A DNA stretch of 13,090 bases, taken from an uncultured Burkholderiales bacterium. GTDB taxonomy: Bacteria; Pseudomonadota; Gammaproteobacteria; Burkholderiales; Burkholderiaceae_E. Below the pieces are notes generated by a model. That model was not told the origin of the DNA. It saw nothing but the letters and a program-made list of their open reading frames with translations, and did not search any database. The stretch covers positions 1-13,090 of the forward strand of contig CAIUGQ010000738.1 of assembly GCA_903898725.1 (NCBI GenBank). The letters are read 5' to 3'. Made by a program: the position numbers and the translations under genes. The stretch's first letter is position 1, and every line of letters begins with the position of its first letter. Positions 8,060 to 13,090 of this stretch are shown piece after piece.

Positions 8060-9457
8060 TCAGGGGTTCATGAACCCGAGGTCGCGCGACGCGAAGTTCA
8101 CGATGTTCGGGAAGATCGTGGCGATCTGCGTGTCGCTCAGCCCGAACCACTTCGCGAGCGTGCCGGCGTACTGGTCGACCGAGACCTTCGGCAGCAGCCG
8201 CCCCTGGCCGACGTCGTCGACGGTGTTCACGCCGATGGTCGGGAACGCACCGTACATCTCCTTGCCGCGCACCGCGCCGCCGGCGACGAAGTGGTGCGCG
8301 CCCCAGCCGTGGTCGGTGCCGTCGCCGTTGCTGGTCAGCGTGCGGCCGAACTCGGAGGCGGTGAACAGCGTCGTCTCGTTGACGGCGTTGACGTCCGGGT
8401 CGGCCATCAGCGCGTTGAAGTACACGATCGCCTCGGAGAGCCGCTGCATCAGCACCGCATGGTTCGCGGTCTGGTTGTCGTGGGTGTCGAAGCCGCCCAG
8501 GCTCACGTAGAACACCTGCCGCTGGATGCCGAGCGCGGTGCGCGCGCCGATGATGCGCGCCACGGTCAGCAGCTGGTTCGCGAGGCTGTTGTTCGCCGGC
8601 GGGGCCGGCAGGCTGGCGGTCGGGACCATGTTCGTGGTCAGCGCGACCTGCGCGTCGATCGCCCGCTTGACCACCTTGGCGTGCTCGTTCTCGAACAGGT
8701 TGCCACGGTCGCCGGTGACGATCGAGCGCAGCGGGTTGGTCGCCGAGGTCGAGCCGAAGAGGCTGCCGGTGAGGCCACCGATCGAGACCGCGCCCGCGCT
8801 GCTCGCCTGGTACTGGAGCACCGTCTCGCCGGACAGGAACACCGCGTTGCCGGCCGCCGAGATCGCGGTGAAGTTGGTGTACGTGTTCATCGAGGCCAGC
8901 AGGTCGCCCATGCGGCCGCCCCAGCCGATACGGGCGCCCTCGGGGCGCATCGCCTGCCAGATCGAGGCCTGGTCGTTGTGCGAGAAGAGCTGCGGCGGTG
9001 ACCGGCGGTTGCGGGCGTCCCACTCGGCCTTGGTGATCGGCTCGACCAGCGTGCCGACGTTCGGGATCACGGCCACGCGACCGGCATCGAACTGCGAGAC
9101 CAGACCCGCCATCGACGGATGGACCGCGAAGGCCCGGCCGGGCTGCGCGGTGTTCGGCACGATCGGCAGCACGCCGCCGGCCATGCCGACCTCGGGCAGC
9201 GCGATCGGGGAGGGCGCGGTGATGCGCGCCTTGCGGTATTCGGCCCACGAGCCCGGGTCGGTGGCGAGCACCATGTTGCCCTGGTCGTTGCCGCCGTTGA
9301 GGAACACGCAGACCAGCGCGCGGTAGCCGGGCGCGGGCTGCGCCTGCGCGGCGGCCATCGTCGCCAGGTTCAGCGCGAAGCCGGCACCGGGCCCCACGAT
9401 GGACGTGGCGGCGGCGGTCCGCAGGAAGTGTCGTCGGGAGGCGTCGATTCGCTTCAT
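8060..9457 (-). CDS. DUF1501 family protein, Tat-exported
   Basis: This 465-residue protein starts with a Tat signal (RRHFLR at 8-13, hydrophobic segment, likely cleavage after A39 in AQA). Family motifs follow: VFLNGGNDQGNMV (GGND at 55-58), AVHPSMAGL, SHNDQASIWQ, GGFDTHDNQ (Asp324, His326) and DHGWGAHHF (Asp382, His383, His388/389). DUF1501 is, as I recall, grouped with the alkaline phosphatase/sulfatase superfamily, and these Asp/His positions would suit metal binding; no activity or substrate is established. I prefer the ATG at 9457 because AAGGA lies 8 bases upstream. An earlier ATG at 9481 overlaps the preceding stop as ATGA but lacks a ribosome site. The gap to the DUF1800 gene is only 20 bases, so the two should be one operon. 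The end, GFMNP, is a typical family finish. Confidence 0.9.
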   Translation of the reverse strand: MKRIDASRRHFLRTAAATSIVGPGAGFALNLATMAAAQAQPAPGYRALVCVFLNGGNDQGNMVLATDPGSWAEYRKARITAPSPIALPEVGMAGGVLPIVPNTAQPGRAFAVHPSMAGLVSQFDAGRVAVIPNVGTLVEPITKAEWDARNRRSPPQLFSHNDQASIWQAMRPEGARIGWGGRMGDLLASMNTYTNFTAISAAGNAVFLSGETVLQYQASSAGAVSIGGLTGSLFGSTSATNPLRSIVTGDRGNLFENEHAKVVKRAIDAQVALTTNMVPTASLPAPPANNSLANQLLTVARIIGARTALGIQRQVFYVSLGGFDTHDNQTANHAVLMQRLSEAIVYFNALMADPDVNAVNETTLFTASEFGRTLTSNGDGTDHGWGAHHFVAGGAVRGKEMYGAFPTIGVNTVDDVGQGRLLPKVSVDQYAGTLAKWFGLSDTQIATIFPNIVNFASRDLGFMNP

Positions 9458-9477
9458 GTCGTCGGTCCTTCGGCGGC

Positions 9478-11250
9478 TCATTTCTGGACGATGAATTCGG
9501 GCGATGCGACCGCGAGGAACACGGCGAGGTGCACGCGGTTCTTGCGCGCGGCCTCGAGGTTCGTCGGGTTGCTGATCGCCACGTTGATGGAGGCGACCGC
9601 GGCCGTGATCTGCTGGCGCACCGCGGCCGGCATGCGGTCGGCGGTCGTCAGCAGCGCGACGCGGTCGACCAGCGCGGCGGCGTTGTCGGCGATCGCCAGC
9701 TCGTCGGTGTAGTCCGGCTGGACGTCGCGCTTGGGATCGTTCGGCGGGTTGTTGCCGAAGCCGTTGGGCACGACGTTGCGCATCGTGTTCAGCCAGCCCG
9801 CGACGCTGGTCTCCTGCGTGCTCTGCATCTCCGGCGACACCAGCTTGGCCTGCGCGATCGCGGTGTTCGGCGGCACGTAGCCCGGCCGGAAGAAGTTGAA
9901 CACCGAGGGCGCGCGCATCGGCGTCTGGCCGATGTTGCCGACCGGGTCGTCGGTGACGCCGACCAGGAAGCGGCCGGTGGTCGACTTCGCATCGAAGGCG
10001 CGCAGCCAGGCCGCCACCCGCAGCACCGGCTCGCGCACCTTGCCGGCCGCGGCACCGCCCGCGGCGGCGTCGTCGCGCGCTTCGGCGTCGAGCATGATCG
10101 CGCGGACCACGGCCTTCAGGTCGCCGCGCACCCCCTGGCCGTTGTCGTTGAAGACCGTCGCGACGCGGGCCACGTAGGCCGGGCTCGGGTTGCTGGTGAC
10201 CAGCTTCTGGATCAGCTGGCGGCCGATGAAGGGGCCGACGTTCGGATGGGCGAACAGTCGGTCGAGGGCGGCCTTCAGGCTCGCCTCGGGCGTGCTCGCG
10301 GTGACCGTGGTGCCCAGGAACGTCTTGGTGCCCGGCTCGTGGAAGTTCGGGTAGCCGCGCATCGGCAGGATGTCGCGGTCCGAGATCGAGATCGTGCCGA
10401 AGAAGCGCGCGTTCGAGCTGTCCGGGCCGGCCCACGAGAAGCCGGTGAACACGCGCGCGAGGCCGACGACGTCCTCGATCTTGTAGGTGTCGATCGGCTC
10501 GTTGCGCGCGTCGAGCTTGAGCGTGCCGTCGAGGTTCAGCTCGTACAGCCCGATGCTGAACAGCTGCATCACCTCGCGCGCATAGTTCTCGTCGGGCACG
10601 CGGCCCACCGCGAGGTCGCCCTTCTGGTTGCGCAGGTGCGTGAGGTAGATGCCCATCATCGGATGGAGCGACACGTCCTCGAGCAGCGTGCGGAAGTTGC
10701 CGAACGCGTTGCGCCCGAGCATGTCGAGATAGCCGGCCACGCCGCGCGGGTGGTCGTTCACCGTGTCGTCGGCCAGCGAGATCACGAAGATCTGCGACAG
10801 CGCGAACGCGACCCGGTGACGCAGCTGGTCCTCGGCCGTGATCGCGGTCCGCCAGAAGCTCTCGTAGACCCAGCTCTCGTTCGGCGTCTCGCCCTCGTCG
10901 AGCTCGGCGGTGCGTGCCGCGAAATAGTCCAGGTGCGGCGTGCCGGCGGGCTTGGCGAGCTGCTGGTCGACCCAGCGCGAGTACCCGCTCGACATCAGGC
11001 CGTCGATCGCCGTCGCGCTCGGGCCGAAGCTGCCCTGCGACAGGAAGCGGGCTGCGGCGGCCTTGGTCGCCGGCGGATCGCTGGCCGGTCCGAGGTCGGC
11101 CCCGGCGGCGGCTGCGGCGGCGGCTGCTGCTGCGGCGGCGGCGGCATCGGTCGCGGCGGCGCCGGAGGAGGAACCCCCTCCCGAGCCGCAGCCGACCAGC
11201 CATCCGCTCACCAGGAGGGTCGCCAGGACCCTCATCGACGTTCCCTGCAT
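9478..11250 (-). CDS. DUF1800 family lipoprotein
   Basis: This 590-residue protein has a short lipoprotein signal (MRVLATLLVSGWLVGC, lipobox LVGC with Cys21), then a Gly/Ser/Ala linker with 14 consecutive alanines (residues 36-49), then a full DUF1800 domain. Visible family motifs are ARFLSQGSFGPS, WVDQQL, QLRHRVAFALSQIFV, NFRTLLEDVSLHPMMGIYL, ENYAREVMQLFSIGLYEL, VFTGFSW, FIGRQLIQKLVTSNPS, MRAPSVFNFFRPGY and, near the end, LAVFLAVASPEFIVQK. The molecular role is unknown; the gene usually sits next to a DUF1501 gene, as here. The ATG at 11250 has GGAG 9 bases upstream. The ATG at 11235 has AGGGA 6 bases upstream and would give 585 residues, with the same signal peptide. No clear promoter was found upstream. 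Confidence 0.9.
   Translation of the reverse strand: MQGTSMRVLATLLVSGWLVGCGSGGGSSSGAAATDAAAAAAAAAAAAAAGADLGPASDPPATKAAAARFLSQGSFGPSATAIDGLMSSGYSRWVDQQLAKPAGTPHLDYFAARTAELDEGETPNESWVYESFWRTAITAEDQLRHRVAFALSQIFVISLADDTVNDHPRGVAGYLDMLGRNAFGNFRTLLEDVSLHPMMGIYLTHLRNQKGDLAVGRVPDENYAREVMQLFSIGLYELNLDGTLKLDARNEPIDTYKIEDVVGLARVFTGFSWAGPDSSNARFFGTISISDRDILPMRGYPNFHEPGTKTFLGTTVTASTPEASLKAALDRLFAHPNVGPFIGRQLIQKLVTSNPSPAYVARVATVFNDNGQGVRGDLKAVVRAIMLDAEARDDAAAGGAAAGKVREPVLRVAAWLRAFDAKSTTGRFLVGVTDDPVGNIGQTPMRAPSVFNFFRPGYVPPNTAIAQAKLVSPEMQSTQETSVAGWLNTMRNVVPNGFGNNPPNDPKRDVQPDYTDELAIADNAAALVDRVALLTTADRMPAAVRQQITAAVASINVAISNPTNLEAARKNRVHLAVFLAVASPEFIVQK
11104..11145 (-). repeat. Alanine-codon repeat tract in the DUF1800 lipoprotein
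   Basis: Fourteen successive alanine codons use only GCC (10) and GCA (4, three of them consecutive), giving a near-perfect trinucleotide repeat. It lies in the linker between the lipidated cysteine and the folded domain, where length change would be tolerated and would not shift the frame. Confidence 0.85.
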
Positions 11251-11572
11251 CACGGCACACTCCGTTGCAAAAATGTCACGCTGACCGGACCGTAAGGGTT
11301 GGCTCCGGGCCGGACAGCGGGACGGCGACGTCCGGCGAATCCCGACGGACGGATGGCGGGTGCGCGGTGGGAATCCGGCGACGGACGGAGTCGAACGGAG
11401 GACCGGCGGTCGAGGCGGCGAGCCGGACGTGCGGTCCGTCACCGACACGCGGACGCTGCCGTGCTGCGGACGGACGGACCGCCACGCCCGACCGGACGAG
11501 GCGCGCACCGTTCCGGCTTGCACGCGCCTGCCGGCCATAGTCCGATGCAGGACACAAAGTTGGAGCGCGATC
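11251..11572. other. Divergent intergenic region DUF1800 / small membrane protein
   Basis: This 322-base spacer separates two divergent genes. An AT-rich patch (ttgcaaaaatgtca, 11266-11279) close to the DUF1800 start stands out and may belong to its promoter, but I cannot place a -35/-10 pair. The nonamer gacggacgg occurs three times (11344-11352, 11380-11388, 11469-11477) with irregular spacing. The GGAG ribosome site for the membrane protein is at 11562-11565. Reading frames through here have no family features. Confidence 0.5.
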
Positions 11573-11890
11573 GTGCAGGCACCGACCTTCGCCGGACTGA
11601 TGTACCGCTACTGGTTCTACGGATGGCTGTTCGTCGACGTGAACCGCGGCACCGTCTTCGAGCGCGCAGCGGCGCGTCGCCACAACCAGGCACGGTCGAT
11701 CTGGCTGCCGACCTACCTGCGTCGCTGGACACTGCTCGGACTGCTGAGCTTCGCGGTCGGCTGGGGCCTCCAGCCGCATGCGCCGCCGCTGCTGCTGATG
11801 GTGTGCTTCCTGCCGTGCGTGCTGACCGTGCCCGTGAATGCGGTCACGCTGGCCGCCTGGGTCGGGCTGAGGATGCAGCCCGGACGCTGA
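11573..11890 (+). CDS. Small two-helix membrane protein, unknown function
   Basis: I do not recognise this 105-residue protein. The GTG at 11573 is chosen because GGAG lies 7 bases upstream; a later in-frame ATG at 11600 (MYRYWFYGWLF) is the main alternative, and the frame upstream of 11573 reads as low-quality, Arg-rich sequence. An aromatic N-terminal patch (residues 11-20, YRYWFYGWLF) is followed by a charged stretch (VNRGTVFERAAARRHNQAR). Two hydrophobic segments come next, about 53-67 (TLLGLLSFAVGWGL) and 72-98 (with cysteines at 78 and 82), and a short basic tail. This suggests an inner-membrane protein with a cytoplasmic N-terminus. It is convergent with groEL and divergent from the DUF1800 operon, so no partner is indicated. 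The coding call rests on the ribosome site and the coherent hydrophobic pattern. Confidence 0.65.
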   Translation: MQAPTFAGLMYRYWFYGWLFVDVNRGTVFERAAARRHNQARSIWLPTYLRRWTLLGLLSFAVGWGLQPHAPPLLLMVCFLPCVLTVPVNAVTLAAWVGLRMQPGR

Positions 11891-11908
11891 GCGCGACCGG
11901 AGCGCGCA

Positions 11909-11940
11909 AGAAAAAAGGGCCCGACTCGCGTCGGGCCCTC
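11909..11940 (-). terminator. Intrinsic terminator of groEL
   Basis: On the minus strand GGGCCCGAC, loop GCGA and GTCGGGCCC form a perfect 9-bp stem (11917-11925 with 11930-11938), extendable by one A-T pair, followed at once by TTTTTTCTT. This is a strong Rho-independent terminator about 55 bases after the groEL stop. On the plus strand the stem is followed only by TCTCGTG, so it would stop the convergent membrane gene less well. Confidence 0.92.
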
Positions 11941-11955
11941 TCGTGTGTGCGCAGC

Positions 11956-11976
11956 GGGCCGGCTGCTCGCCGGCCC
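11956..11976 (-). other. Second hairpin in the groEL 3' untranslated region
   Basis: GGGCCGGC (11956-11963) and GCCGGCCC (11969-11976) form a perfect 8-bp stem around TGCTC, between the groEL stop and the terminator. It has no T tract. It may protect the transcript end from exonucleases; that role is inferred from position alone. Confidence 0.5.
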
Positions 11977-11992
11977 CGCGACACGGACGTGC

Positions 11993-13090
<1,098 letters not shown>

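Noticed and set aside
9458..9481. Earlier ATG for the DUF1501 gene overlapping the DUF1800 stop as ATGA
   Set aside because: Translational coupling is possible, but no Shine-Dalgarno precedes it, while the ATG at 9457 has AAGGA at good spacing and gives a standard Tat signal.
9529..11295. Plus-strand open frame of 588 codons opposite the DUF1800 gene
   Set aside because: Antisense, motif-free and Arg/Val/Ala-rich, whereas the minus strand encodes a complete DUF1800 protein.
11344..11477. Three copies of gacggacgg as regulatory iterons
   Set aside because: The spacing is irregular, the unit is a low-complexity GC-rich tetramer repeat, and nothing else suggests an origin or operator.
11276..11779. 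Minus-strand frame of 167 codons spanning the intergenic region
   Set aside because: No ribosome site or hydrophobic or family pattern, and it overlaps the better supported plus-strand membrane protein.

Overview
The window is very GC-rich throughout. Its proteins look like those of an aerobic beta-proteobacterium, probably Burkholderiales. Pointers are the GroEL ending in a Gly-Gly-Met tail closed by Asp-Met, the fused single-chain indolepyruvate ferredoxin oxidoreductase, and the PhoX and DUF1800/DUF1501 families. This placement is inferred from protein style, not from a marker-gene tree.

Layout, left to right. (1) 20-2251, minus: a complete Tat-exported, probably lipid-anchored PhoX-type alkaline phosphatase. 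Just upstream (2298-2348) lie five PhoB half-sites at an exact 11-bp period, pointing at phoX. (2) 2564-6271, plus: a complete 1235-residue fused indolepyruvate/arylpyruvate ferredoxin oxidoreductase, closed by a hairpin-plus-T5 terminator that begins at its stop codon. (3) 6393-7987, plus: a family I CoA-transferase (YdiF-like) that is split by a one-base frameshift near 6660, although both halves are otherwise intact. (4) 8060-11250, minus: a two-gene unit encoding a DUF1800 lipoprotein and a Tat-signal DUF1501 protein, a widespread exported pair with no settled function. (5) 11573-11890, plus: a 105-residue two-helix membrane protein that I do not recognise. (6) 11993-13090, minus: the C-terminal two thirds of GroEL, cut by the window edge, followed by two hairpins, the second of which is a textbook intrinsic terminator.

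How the genes relate. phoX is predicted to be induced by phosphate starvation and to release phosphate from organic esters outside the cytoplasm. The oxidoreductase and the CoA-transferase both handle acyl-CoA chemistry and lie in the same direction, but a terminator separates them, so a shared pathway is only a possibility. The DUF1800 and DUF1501 genes are tightly spaced and almost certainly co-transcribed. groEL and the small membrane gene converge on the terminator. I see no mobile element, phage gene, CRISPR array, tRNA or rRNA. The most informative signals are the five-unit Pho box array, the frameshift in the CoA-transferase and the uncharacterised exported pair.
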